Below, piece by piece: positions 20,583 through 34,056 of a stretch of DNA of 64,000 bases (position 1 is its first letter; each line of letters opens with the position of its first letter). This DNA comes from Propionibacterium australiense (GTDB lineage: Bacteria; Actinomycetota; Actinomycetes; Propionibacteriales; Propionibacteriaceae), in the NCBI RefSeq assembly GCF_003666605.1, contig NZ_RCIV01000003.1, positions 108,534-172,533 on the forward strand, written 5' to 3'. A program made the translations under genes and the position numbers. The notes under the pieces are model-generated. The model made no database searches. It saw only the letters and a program-made list of their open reading frames with translations, and had not been told where the DNA came from.

Positions 20583-20765
20583 TAGGGACTCCTGTCCGTG
20601 AGGATATGTGCGCGCCATGACGCGACAAACATGCTTGGGAGTGCGCGCGAACGCACACAACGCCCGCCAATCTTAGCCAGCTGCGCGACGACCACCAAGA
20701 AACCGCCGCTACGGCTGAGGCGGGATGATGATGAGGGCACCGCTGACCCAGCTGCGGCGCGTCAG

Positions 20766-20836
20766 AGCGAACGACGGGAATCGAACCCGCGTAGCCAGTT
20801 TGGAAGACTGGGGCTCTACCATTGAGCTACGTTCGC
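20766..20836 (-). tRNA. tRNA-Gly (anticodon TCC)
   Basis: The complement folds as a cloverleaf: acceptor GCGAACG/CGTTCGC, anticodon stem CCAGT/ACTGG with loop CTTCCAA (anticodon TCC), and T-loop GGTTCGATTCC. The 3' CCA is not encoded. Confidence 0.93.
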
Positions 20837-20922
20837 GCGGCCCGGGGGCCATCTCCATGGTAGCCGACCCGCCGACGGCCTTTCATCCTCGCCATGCGGT
20901 GCGGGACGAGCCGCGGCTGCGG

Positions 20923-20995
20923 TCGGGGTGACCGGACTCGAACCGGCGACTTCCTGCTCCCAAAGCAGGCGCGCTACCAACTGCGCCACACCCCG
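20923..20995 (-). tRNA. tRNA-Pro (anticodon TGG)
   Basis: The complement folds as a cloverleaf: acceptor CGGGGTG/CACCCCG, anticodon stem CCTGC/GCAGG with loop TTTGGGA (anticodon TGG), and T-loop GGTTCGAGTCC. The 3' CCA is not encoded. It lies 86 bp from tRNA-Gly on the same strand. Confidence 0.93.
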
Positions 20996-21068
20996 CATGC
21001 CCTCGCCGGGCACGCAGTGTAGGTTATCGCACTCGCAGCCCGCCCCGGCCGGGCACCGGACGCCCCGC

Positions 21069-21311
21069 TCAGTCGCGACGGCGCCGTCCGGTCCCACGGC
21101 GTCCCTGGGCCCGGGCGAGCAGTTCGGACAGTTCCCCAGCGGCCTCGCTGCGAGCGGCCTCGCCGGGACGACTGATCTCGCGGGCGCGCAGGGCCCGCTC
21201 ATGGTTGACCATGACGGTGATGCCGTCCCGTCCCAGGCCCCTGCGGTGTCCGTGCTCGCCCTGGTGAGTGCTCCGGCCATGGCCGCGTGCGCTGTGACCG
21301 GTCTCCGTCAT
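21069..21311 (-). CDS. Small hypothetical protein
   Basis: 80 residues from an ATG divergent to the gene at 21372. The second half (MVNHERALRAREISRPG..., then an alanine/glutamate-rich helix and a basic tail [11 protein letters not shown]) resembles a short actinobacterial protein with a conserved RALRAREISRP-type stretch. The N-terminal 30 residues are low-complexity (histidine/glycine/arginine), so the true start could be internal. No function can be proposed. Confidence 0.4.
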   Translation of the reverse strand: MTETGHSARGHGRSTHQGEHGHRRGLGRDGITVMVNHERALRAREISRPGEAARSEAAGELSELLARAQGRRGTGRRRRD

Positions 21312-21371
21312 GCCAGCAACTCTAGGTCACGCGCCGTCCACAGCCCCCGACGGGGCGCATAGGGTGAGGGG

Positions 21372-22769
21372 ATGAACGCGTCGACGGCCACCGGCCAGCT
21401 GGTGTGGGAGCACCTGCGCCTGGAGTGCGCCCCGCGCGAGGTGCGTGTGATGGACCGTGAACAGGACCGGCCCGTCGGCACCGCGACCATCTCGATGGCC
21501 TCCCCGTGGCGGCTTGAGGATTTCGCCCTCGAGGCGGACGAGGCGACCTGGCGGTGGCGATCGGCAGGTACCGTGGCGCAGCTGCGGCTGACCGCCGACC
21601 GGACCATCAGCGCCCGGCTCGTGCTCACCGCGGACGAGCCGGTCACCGGTCTCGCGGCCGGACCGTCCGTCGGCTGGCGGGGCGCCTTCTCCTGCCCGTC
21701 CTGGCCTGGCGGGAGCAGCGGCCTCGTCCTGCTGGACGAGCGCCCCAGTGACGGGCTCGTGGTGACGGCCGGCCAGACACGCGGCCACGTCGACGCAGGC
21801 GAGCGAGGCCTGACGCTGACCCCGGCCGGCCTGGACCTGGCGGCGGGCCGCAGCTGGGTCAGCGCCTGGACGATCGATCGCCACCCCCACCGGGCGGCTG
21901 CGCTGGCCGCCCTGCCCGGATGGCTGCCCCACCGGCTCGACGTCCCGGCGGGCGAGCCGGTGCCCATCGCCCTGCCCGACGCGGCGGTGAGCGGCCCCGG
22001 CCGGATCTCGACCAACGAGAGCGGGAGCCTCATCGAGGCCGAACCGGGGATTCACTGCTTCACCGTCGCCGGCCCGGGCGTGGACGCCCGGCTCCAGCTG
22101 GCCTGGGCCGAGTCGCTCGGCGACGTGGCGGCCCGCCGGGCACGGCTCATCGCCGGCAGCGACCCGCGCGGCGCGGACGCGGCCCAGGCGGCGATCATCG
22201 CCTGGGCCGACGCCGGCCACGAACTCCCCCACGACCAGGCGATGCGTTTCCTCGCTGCGTGGGCCGACGAGCTGCTGGACCGCCCCGGCCAGCCGGTCGA
22301 GCCGCTCGCCGTCGCCCCGCTGCTCGCAGCGGCGGGGACGGATCCGGCACGGCTCGGCGCCGTGGCAGGGCGGCTGGGCGCGCTGCCCGACTCGGCGGGC
22401 GCCCTTCTTGCCTGGATGGGCGCCGCACCGGTCCTGGCCGGTTCGGGGATCACGCCGCCCGCGCCCCCGGCGGACCGCGACGACCCGCTCTGCCGGGTGC
22501 TCTCGGCCGTCGCCACGCACGCGCCGCGGGTCCCGGACGAGCTGTGGGGCCTGCTCCCCCGCCTGCACAGCGGCCTGCCCTGGCCGATGGCCCCGGAGCA
22601 TGCCACTGACGCGGCCCTGTGCTGCGCGGGGCTGGCACTGGCGCCCGCGGGCTGGGACGTCGGCGCCCGGATGCCCTGGTCGTTGCCGGAGCTGGTCGCG
22701 GCCACCCGGGCCTGGCTCATCGCGGCCGGCCCCGGCGACCAGACCCTGGCCTGGCTCCTGTGGGGCTGA
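21372..22769 (+). CDS. Hypothetical protein, 465 residues
   Basis: The start ATG follows GTGAGGGG closely. The N-terminal half (about 1-240) is rich in beta strands: alternating hydrophobic residues, tryptophans and turns such as PWRLEDFALEADEATWRWRSAG and GWRGAFSCPSWPGG. That suggests a beta-sandwich like those of carbohydrate-binding or glycosidase accessory domains. The C-terminal half (about 250-465) is alanine/leucine-rich and helical, with repeated tryptophan/leucine segments. There is no signal peptide or membrane segment. I do not recognise a family or catalytic motif. It lies 56 bp before the Eis-like gene on the same strand and may be co-transcribed with it. Confidence 0.6.
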   Translation: MNASTATGQLVWEHLRLECAPREVRVMDREQDRPVGTATISMASPWRLEDFALEADEATWRWRSAGTVAQLRLTADRTISARLVLTADEPVTGLAAGPSVGWRGAFSCPSWPGGSSGLVLLDERPSDGLVVTAGQTRGHVDAGERGLTLTPAGLDLAAGRSWVSAWTIDRHPHRAAALAALPGWLPHRLDVPAGEPVPIALPDAAVSGPGRISTNESGSLIEAEPGIHCFTVAGPGVDARLQLAWAESLGDVAARRARLIAGSDPRGADAAQAAIIAWADAGHELPHDQAMRFLAAWADELLDRPGQPVEPLAVAPLLAAAGTDPARLGAVAGRLGALPDSAGALLAWMGAAPVLAGSGITPPAPPADRDDPLCRVLSAVATHAPRVPDELWGLLPRLHSGLPWPMAPEHATDAALCCAGLALAPAGWDVGARMPWSLPELVAATRAWLIAAGPGDQTLAWLLWG

Positions 22770-22825
22770 CCCTGCTCGCCCGGCGGCCACTGACCGGCCA
22801 ATGGGCCCCACGCTAGCCTGTCGGG

Positions 22826-24100
22826 ATGATCGCACACAGCATCGAGACCATTGAGGCCCGCGGTGAGCTCACCGACACGGTCCGGCGCTGGGAACACGCC
22901 ATGAACTGGTCCTTCGGCAACCCGCCCGCCGACGAGGACGGCGTGCAGCGCTGGTGGCGGGCGGTCTGCGCCGATCACGCCCGGCTCCGCGGGGCCTGGC
23001 CGTCGGCTCCCGAACCCGGCATGGCCCAGCGCACCCCGTACGCCACCTTCGCGAGCCTGGACGGCACGATCAACACCGGTCACGGAAACCTGGAGCCCGC
23101 CGACCTCATCACAGACGTGACGGTGCGCACGAGTGTGCGCCGCAACGGCCTGCTCACCGAGCTCATGCGCATCGACCTGAGCGAGGCGGCCGGACGAGGG
23201 CTGACCCTGGCGGCACTCACGGCCAGCGAGGCGACCATCTACCGGCGGTTCGGTTTCGGGCCGGCCACCGAGACCGTCAGCGCGCGCCTGCACACGGGCG
23301 CCGGTCTCGCCCTCCGGGCACCGCAGGGGGCCGGCCGCATGGGTGAGATCGACCTCGAGGCCGCACCGGCGATCATGGACGAGGTCTTCGCGGCCTTCCA
23401 CGCCGCCTCACGTGGCTCCCATGCGCGCCCGGCCTGGTCCAACGACCATGCGACCGGCGTCTGGTCGGCGCTGACCAACAGCCGGACCGAGGCCGTCCGG
23501 GCCGCGGCGCACTGGGACGAGGACGGCTCCGCCGACGGCGTCGTCACCTTCACGTACCGTCCGGCGCCCGGCGCAGGCCCGGACTTCACCGTCGAGGTGA
23601 TCGAGATGATCGCCGCGCACGGCCGGGCCGAGCTGGCCCTGTGGCACTACCTGGCGTCGATCGACCTGGTGGGCTCGGTGAGCGTCCCCCACCTGAACCC
23701 GGCCTCTCCCCTGCCCTGGGCGCTCGCCGATCCACGGCACCTGGGCCTGGTCGGCCGGCAGGACCTCACCTGGCTGCGCGTCCTCGACGTGCCCGGGGCC
23801 CTGCGGGTCCGGGGCTGGGACGGCGCCGGCCGCCTGAGCATCGAGGTGCTCGACCCGCTCGGCCTCAGCGGCGGCGTCTACGTCGTGGACGCCGGGCCGG
23901 ACGGCGCCGAGGTTGCCGGGACCGAGGGGCCGGCGGACGTGCGCATGGACGTCTCAACACTGGGCAGTCTCTACTTCGGGGTGGCCGATCCGGTGGCGAT
24001 GGCGACGGCCGGTCTCATCGAGGGGCCGGCGCGGGCGGTCGCGACGCTGCGCGAGATGTTCGCCACCGACGAGCCGGCCTACGGCATCACCTGTTTCTGA
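22826..24100 (+). CDS. Eis-like GNAT N-acetyltransferase
   Basis: 424 residues with the three-part Eis architecture. An N-terminal GNAT domain carries the acetyl-CoA loop VRTSVRRNGLLTELM (about residues 95-109), followed by ASEATIYRRFGFGPAT. A second degenerate GNAT domain follows (about 160-290). The C-terminal sterol-carrier-like domain holds LSGGVYVVDAGPDG and LGSLYFGV, and the protein ends at a free C-terminal carboxylate (YGITCF), which acts in catalysis in this family. Eis proteins acetylate amines such as aminoglycosides or protein lysines; the native substrate here is unknown. The gene is convergent with ligA. Confidence 0.87.
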   Translation: MIAHSIETIEARGELTDTVRRWEHAMNWSFGNPPADEDGVQRWWRAVCADHARLRGAWPSAPEPGMAQRTPYATFASLDGTINTGHGNLEPADLITDVTVRTSVRRNGLLTELMRIDLSEAAGRGLTLAALTASEATIYRRFGFGPATETVSARLHTGAGLALRAPQGAGRMGEIDLEAAPAIMDEVFAAFHAASRGSHARPAWSNDHATGVWSALTNSRTEAVRAAAHWDEDGSADGVVTFTYRPAPGAGPDFTVEVIEMIAAHGRAELALWHYLASIDLVGSVSVPHLNPASPLPWALADPRHLGLVGRQDLTWLRVLDVPGALRVRGWDGAGRLSIEVLDPLGLSGGVYVVDAGPDGAEVAGTEGPADVRMDVSTLGSLYFGVADPVAMATAGLIEGPARAVATLREMFATDEPAYGITCF

Positions 24101-24148
24101 GCGGGGCGCAGCCGTGCCGTCCGGGCCGGGCGCGCCGGCCAGCGGACC

Positions 24149-26335
<2,187 letters not shown>

Positions 26336-26363
26336 TCATGCCCAATGGCGCCCCCGGAACGGC

Positions 26364-27116
26364 TCAGGCGGCCGCCCTCTCACCCCAGCCGGTGGCCTCG
26401 CTGGCGATGCTGTAGCTGATGATGACCCTGTGCTCGGACAGCTCCTCGGGCCTGTCGAGCAGCCACTCGGCAAGACCGTCGCGCTCGATGACGGCGACGT
26501 CGTCCGGGGCCTGCTGGACCACCAGCCGGCGGTCCTTGACCGGCACGATGACGCCGGTGACACCCAGGTCGAAACCGGAGTCGCGGTTCATCAGGTCCAT
26601 CGCGCGCGAGGCGTTCTGGCGGCTCGTCGCGATGTAGGGCCGGTCCTTGCCGTTGACGCGGAAGACGTCGCCCTCGACGAAGAGCCGGGCTCCGGGGTGG
26701 TTCTTGGCGCTGAGCAGGAAGACCCCGCCGGGGCCGACCACCATGTGTTGGGGGACGACGAGACCGTTCTCGGTGCGGGCCATCTGCATGAAACCCCAGC
26801 GGGGATCCAGCGCAGAGAGCCGGACGAGTTCGGCGGCGAGCAGCTGGTCGGCGTCCACCTCGAGGCGCTGGGCGCGCGAGCCGTTGCCGAAACCGAGGAG
26901 ACGGTCGAAGAAGGCCCGCAGCCCTCGGGTGTTGCGGCGGGCCTCGTAGTCGCCGTCCCCGGCCCGCAGCTGCGCGAGGAAGGCGTCCCACTCCTCGCGG
27001 GTCTCGGGGTTGGGCATGGCCCGGCGCGCAGAGTAGCTGCCGATGGCCTCGATGAAGGATTGGTCAAGAGGCTCGAGAACCCGCCGGGCAGGCGCATAAG
27101 TCAGTGTGGCGCTCAC
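26364..27116 (-). CDS. NERD-domain (nuclease-related) protein
   Basis: 250 residues from a GTG preceded by AAGGTG. The middle region reads VVPQHMVVGPGGVFLLSAKNHPGARLFVEGD (about residues 126-156 of the protein), which matches the NERD pattern of a strand ending in K-N/H followed by a glycine turn; NERD domains are distant relatives of restriction-endonuclease folds. A basic N-terminal helix region (residues 1-90) precedes it. No helicase or kinase domain is fused. The position next to ligA suggests, but does not prove, a DNA-related role. Confidence 0.65.
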   Translation of the reverse strand: MSATLTYAPARRVLEPLDQSFIEAIGSYSARRAMPNPETREEWDAFLAQLRAGDGDYEARRNTRGLRAFFDRLLGFGNGSRAQRLEVDADQLLAAELVRLSALDPRWGFMQMARTENGLVVPQHMVVGPGGVFLLSAKNHPGARLFVEGDVFRVNGKDRPYIATSRQNASRAMDLMNRDSGFDLGVTGVIVPVKDRRLVVQQAPDDVAVIERDGLAEWLLDRPEELSEHRVIISYSIASEATGWGERAAA

Positions 27117-27365
27117 TCAGGTCACCTTGTCAGTTCAGTTCGGTTTTTCGGTTCGGCGGGGTGGAATCAACGGGTCTTGCAGGTGCGCGCCCGTCAGGTC
27201 TGTACATGATGAAATCACAACTATTTTATTTGGCAAGGCGGACTCACCGAATCCGCAGCGTCGCGCCCGGTTTGAGAGCCTTCTCAGAGCTGGCTCACAG
27301 CCCTGTCATGGTTTCAAGCCCGCTGGCGGCCCGAAATGACCGGATTCTGCCGTCGCAAGATTTTC

Positions 27366-27995
27366 TTACTCGACGATGGGGCCAACCGTGCGGGTGCGCT
27401 TGAGCTCGAAGAAGCCTTCGTAGGCGGTCACGAGCGAGACGCCGTCGAAGAGGCGGCCGGCCTGCTCCCCCGTGGGTGCGGGGCTGATGACCGGACCGAA
27501 CAGGGCCTTGCCGTTGATGTGGATGACCGGGGTGCCGACCTCGGTGCCGACCGGGTCCATGCCGGCGTGGTGGCTGGCGCGCAGGGCCTCGTCCCAGACG
27601 CCGGTGGTGGCCCGCTCGGCGATCGAGGCGTCCAGAGCGAGGGCGGCGAGCGCCGCGCGGACGACGCGGACCTCGCCCTTGGTCTCGCCCCTGAGGTGGT
27701 AGCGCGTGCCGAGTTCGGTGTAGAAGGCGCGCAGGGCGCCCTGGCCGTAGGCCTGCTCGACACCGATGGCGGCACGCACGCCGATCCAGCCGCGGTCCAT
27801 CTCGGCCTGGTAGCCGGGGTCGAGTTCGCGGCCCTCGTTGAGGACGGACAGGCTCATCACGTGGAACTCGGTGCGCACGGGCCGTACTTTCTCGACCTCG
27901 AGCATCCAGCGGCTCGCCAGCCATGCCCACGGGCACAGGGGGTCGAACCAGAAACCGACGGTCTGCGGCCGGGCGGTATCAGTGGTGCCAGTCAT
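27366..27995 (-). CDS. DsbA-fold mycothiol-dependent reductase (Rv2466c-like)
   Basis: 209 residues from ATG 27995. The active site is CPWAW in [15 protein letters not shown], and the cis-proline segment is [20 protein letters not shown], as in the FrnE/Rv2466c group of DsbA-fold oxidoreductases that use mycothiol in actinobacteria. It is cytosolic, with no signal peptide. The long minus-strand frame upstream of 27995 is only the antisense of pepN. The 229 bp to pepN is AT-richer and contains the divergent promoters. Confidence 0.83.
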   Translation of the reverse strand: MTGTTDTARPQTVGFWFDPLCPWAWLASRWMLEVEKVRPVRTEFHVMSLSVLNEGRELDPGYQAEMDRGWIGVRAAIGVEQAYGQGALRAFYTELGTRYHLRGETKGEVRVVRAALAALALDASIAERATTGVWDEALRASHHAGMDPVGTEVGTPVIHINGKALFGPVISPAPTGEQAGRLFDGVSLVTAYEGFFELKRTRTVGPIVE

Positions 27996-28223
27996 GTTTC
28001 CACTGAACCCGCTCGGGCGCCCTTGCACAAGTACTTCTCCGTTCTCGGCGCGCCGCGGGCACATCGCCCATTCGTAGCGGGCGAGGATGAATTGAGACGC
28101 GGTTCCCCGCGCACCGCGGGAGCAGGAGATTGTGCGCGAGTACCGAATGTTGGCTTTGGGATGGCGCTCCGCGTTAGCCTCATAACCGAGCCGATGATTT
28201 CTTCGACAGTTGGGAGACCACTG

Positions 28224-30839
<2,616 letters not shown>

Positions 30840-30998
30840 GGCACGGCCCCGCGCCGGCCGGGGCGCAGGGGACAGGAGCGCCGGGGCGACCGTCGCCGGC
30901 GGCTGTGAGCCTGCCCGTCAAGGGGCACCCAGGGGCGCCGAGGCGACCGGCCCCGCCGACAGGGCGGCGGTGGATCCGGGGCCGCACCGGATGCGGAT

Positions 30999-31031
30999 CC
31001 GCCCGGCCCGTCACGAACGAGGGCCGGGCGG
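30999..31031. terminator. Bidirectional hairpin between pepN and uxaC
   Basis: An 11-bp perfect stem (CCGCCCGGCCC / GGGCCGGGCGG) with an 11-nt loop lies between two convergent genes, 7 bp from the uxaC stop. It could terminate both transcripts. Confidence 0.65.
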
Positions 31032-31037
31032 GCCGGC

Positions 31038-32465
31038 TCACTGGTCCAGTTTGAAGATCCTCGTCGGGTTGTCCACGACGAGGGCCCTGGCCTGCTCGAC
31101 GGCCTCGTCCTCGTCCAGGCGGTGGGTGGTCACCAGGGCGGCCAGGTGCGCCGCGTCCAGGCGGCGGCTCATGTCGTGGCGCGCCGGGATCGAGCAGAAG
31201 GCACGGGTGTCGTCGACCATGCCGCAGATGCGGCTGAAGCCCGCCATCTCGGTGACGTCCTGCTTGAACCGCATGATCGACTCGGGGGCGTCCACGAACC
31301 ACCACGGCACGCCGATGTAGACGCTGCGGTACCAGGCCGCCAGCGGTGCGATCTCGCGGCTGTACACGTCCTCGTCGAGGGTGAAGATGACGAAGTTGAG
31401 GTTCGGGTCGTTGCCGTAGGCGTTCAGCAGCGGCTGCAGGCCGCGGGTCACCTCGAGCTTGGCGGGGATGTCACCGCCCACGTCGGCGCCGTAGCGCGCG
31501 AAGGCGTCGGCGTCGTGGTTGCGGACGACGGCCGGGTGCACGGTCATGGTGAGACCGTCCTCGCAGGCCAGGCGGGCCTGGTCGGTGAACAGGTGACGGC
31601 GCAGGGCCAGTGCCTCGTCCGTGGTGGCCACACCGCGGCGGGCCCTGTCGTAGAGCCTGGCGGCCTCGTCGTGGTCGAGGATCAGGGTGACCAGATCGGC
31701 GTGCGAGTGGTCGGAGCTGACCGCGCCGTGGTCCTTGAAGTACCGGCGGCGTTCGGCCATGGCCTGGGTGTAGCCGTCGATCGTGCCGACGTCGACGCCC
31801 GCGGCGGCGCCGAGCGCGTCGACGAGCTCGTTCCAGTCCGGACGTCCCGGCTCCAGGTAGCGGTCGGGGCGGAAGGTCGGCACGACGCGGTGCCGGGCGC
31901 TGAACTCGGTGTCGGCGGCCAGCTCGGCGTGCAGGCCGAGGTCATCACAGGGATCATCGGTGGTGGCGATGAACTCGATCCGGAAGGTGTCCATGAGCCG
32001 GCGGGGACGGAAGTCCGGGTCGTCGATCCTGGCGGCGATGGTGTCGTAGATCGTGTCGGCGGTGGCGGCGCTGGGGCGCACGTCGACACCGAAGATGCCG
32101 ACCAGCTGGTCGACCAGCCAGTAGCGCATCGCGGTGCCGTTGAAGTCGGACCAGTGCTCGCACAGCAGACGGAATGCCTTGCGGTTGTCGGCCTCGCTCA
32201 TCTGGTCCCCTCGCCCGACGCCGAGGTCGGACAGCTCGACGCCGTTCGCGTGCAGGACCCGGTTGATGTAGTGGTCGGGCGTGAGCAACAGCTTGGTGGG
32301 GTTGCCGAAGTGCTCGTCGTGGGCGAGCCAGCGCGGCGGGACGTGGCCATGCGGGGAGATGATCGGCAACTCGCGCGTCGTGGCGTAGATCCGGCGCGCA
32401 ACCTCGCGCGTCCCAGGATCGGCCGGGAACAGGCGGTCGTCATGGAGGGTCAACGGTGAAGCCAT
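31038..32465 (-). CDS. uxaC: Glucuronate isomerase
   Basis: 475 residues of the uronate isomerase family, which converts glucuronate to fructuronate (and galacturonate to tagaturonate). The amidohydrolase-like metal motif ISPHGHVPP near residue 35, HWSDFNGTAMRYWLVDQL, and the C-terminal PWWFVDAPESIMRF and MVDDTRAFCSIPARHD blocks are characteristic. ATG 32465 is chosen; the frame continues to 32534 with an unlikely N-terminus. It is divergent from the LarA-like gene, and both probably respond to the LacI regulator at 34057 through the repeats at 32502. Confidence 0.93.
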   Translation of the reverse strand: MASPLTLHDDRLFPADPGTREVARRIYATTRELPIISPHGHVPPRWLAHDEHFGNPTKLLLTPDHYINRVLHANGVELSDLGVGRGDQMSEADNRKAFRLLCEHWSDFNGTAMRYWLVDQLVGIFGVDVRPSAATADTIYDTIAARIDDPDFRPRRLMDTFRIEFIATTDDPCDDLGLHAELAADTEFSARHRVVPTFRPDRYLEPGRPDWNELVDALGAAAGVDVGTIDGYTQAMAERRRYFKDHGAVSSDHSHADLVTLILDHDEAARLYDRARRGVATTDEALALRRHLFTDQARLACEDGLTMTVHPAVVRNHDADAFARYGADVGGDIPAKLEVTRGLQPLLNAYGNDPNLNFVIFTLDEDVYSREIAPLAAWYRSVYIGVPWWFVDAPESIMRFKQDVTEMAGFSRICGMVDDTRAFCSIPARHDMSRRLDAAHLAALVTTHRLDEDEAVEQARALVVDNPTRIFKLDQ

Positions 32466-32501
32466 GGCGCAATGGTGCCGTCCCCGCCGCGTTCCCGCCC
32501 C

Positions 32502-32543
32502 GTGTTGCCCAGTATTGCGCCGAAGTGTTGCCATTGGTTGCGC
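32502..32543. promoter_or_regulatory. Tandem operator-like repeats between uxaC and the LarA-like gene
   Basis: Two copies of the pattern GTGTTGCC-N5-TTGCGC start 23 bp apart (32502 and 32525) in the 228-bp divergent promoter region. The same GGCAACAC octamer occurs upstream of the LacI-type gene at 35147. The spacing of about two helical turns suits a LacI-family operator array. Confidence 0.45.
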
Positions 32544-32693
32544 GTCCGGGGCCCGAAGACCGCCCTCTCACCGACGATGTCGCCGTGCGGACTCGCGCTG
32601 GGCCACCGGCTGGGTCTAGCGTGAGGGCGGGTTCCCCACGAGGACCCGGGCCGGGAGGACCCGGTGCCCACCACACGCGGGAAGGACGACGCA

Positions 32694-34013
32694 ATGGAGT
32701 GTCAGACGATCGGCGGAGCCGGCTGCACGATCAGCCCCGAGAGGCTCGACGCCTTCCTGTCCGAGCAGCTCGCCGGACTCGACGTGGACGGCAGATCAGT
32801 CGCCCTGGTCGTCCCGGATGACACCCGCTCGTGCCCGCTGCCCCGGCTGCTGCGGATCGTCCACCGCAATCTGGTCGACCGGGCCAGCGAGCTGGTCTGC
32901 GTCATCGCCCTGGGCACCCACGAGTACATGAGCCCGGAGAAGATCGCCGAGTGGACCACTGGTGACCCCGGCGCCGACTTGGCCGAGGCCTACCCGGGCA
33001 TGGAGATCGTCAACCACGAGTGGAAGGACCCCGCCATGCTCGTCGGGGTCGGACGCATCAGCGGCGAGCGCATGGCCGAGCTGAGCGACGGACGACTGTC
33101 TGAGGGCTCGGACGTCCACATCAACCGGCGTGTCGTCGAGGCCGACGTGAAGCTCGTCATCGGCCCGGTCCTGCCGCACGAGGTCGTCGGGATGTCGGGG
33201 GGCAACAAGTACTTCATTCCCGGCGTGGCCCAGGAGGAGTTCATCTCGCGCACCCACTGGGTGGGCGCGCTCATCACCAGCTCGCACATCATCGGCACCC
33301 CGGCGGTCACGCCGGTACGCGCAATGATCAACGAGGGCGCCGCGATGATCCCCGGCGAGCGCTACTGCATCGCCTTCGTCGTCCGTTCGCACACCACCGA
33401 GCTGGAGTCGGTCTCGATCGGTTCCCCCGAGGACGCCTGGTACGCCCAGGCCAGGATCGGCGCGCAGACCCACGTCGAGTACGTCGACGAGCCGATGGGG
33501 ACGGCGCTGAGCGTCATACCGGACCGCTATCACGACATCTGGACCGCCGCGAAGGGCTTCTACAAGATGGAACCGGCCGTCGCCGCAGGCGGCGAGGTCA
33601 TCATCTACGCCCCCCACATCACCGAGGTGAGCCAGGTGCACACCGAGATCTACGAGATCGGCTACCACTGCCGTGACTACTTCGTGAAGCAGTGGGACCG
33701 TTTCCGGCAGGTGCCGTGGGGCGTCCTGGCCCACTCGACGCACCTGCGCGGCCTGGGTTCCTACGACCCCAGCACCGGCGTGGAGGCCGACCGGGTGCGG
33801 GTCACGCTGGCCACCGGCATTCCCCGCGAGGTCTGCGAGGCGGTCAACCTCGGCTACCGGGACCCCGCGACGATCGACCCCGACGAGTGGGCGAGGCGAC
33901 CGGGCGTCACCGTGATCCCCGACGCCGGCGAGGTGCTCTACCGGCTGCGTTCGGGTGGCATCGACGGCGCCGAGGGCCCCTTCACCGTCACCAGCGTCCA
34001 GCCGGTCGGCTGA
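32694..34013 (+). CDS. LarA-type nickel-dependent hydroxyacid racemase/epimerase homologue
   Basis: 439 residues of the lactate racemase family (LarA, DUF2088). The cofactor-binding and catalytic histidines are visible in LGTHEYMSP and PHEVVGMSGGNKYFIPG, the latter also holding the lysine that anchors the nickel-pincer nucleotide. Family members other than true lactate racemases act on malate, phenyllactate, 2-hydroxyglutarate or D-gluconate. The neighbours here (uxaC, a LacI regulator, 6-phosphogluconate dehydrogenase) suggest a sugar-acid epimerase rather than a lactate racemase; that is inference. The cofactor genes larB, larC and larE are not in the window. ATG 32694 follows GGAAGGA. Confidence 0.82.
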   Translation: MECQTIGGAGCTISPERLDAFLSEQLAGLDVDGRSVALVVPDDTRSCPLPRLLRIVHRNLVDRASELVCVIALGTHEYMSPEKIAEWTTGDPGADLAEAYPGMEIVNHEWKDPAMLVGVGRISGERMAELSDGRLSEGSDVHINRRVVEADVKLVIGPVLPHEVVGMSGGNKYFIPGVAQEEFISRTHWVGALITSSHIIGTPAVTPVRAMINEGAAMIPGERYCIAFVVRSHTTELESVSIGSPEDAWYAQARIGAQTHVEYVDEPMGTALSVIPDRYHDIWTAAKGFYKMEPAVAAGGEVIIYAPHITEVSQVHTEIYEIGYHCRDYFVKQWDRFRQVPWGVLAHSTHLRGLGSYDPSTGVEADRVRVTLATGIPREVCEAVNLGYRDPATIDPDEWARRPGVTVIPDAGEVLYRLRSGGIDGAEGPFTVTSVQPVG

Positions 34014-34056
34014 CGGCGCCCCGTCCCGGGGCTCTGCCGGTGCGCCCGAGTTCTGC

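Noticed and set aside
21327..22835. Minus-strand frame opposite the 465-residue hypothetical gene
   Set aside because: Its translation is low-complexity (G/R/A/P/Q-rich) and lacks secondary structure patterns, while the plus frame has normal amino acid use and a ribosome site.
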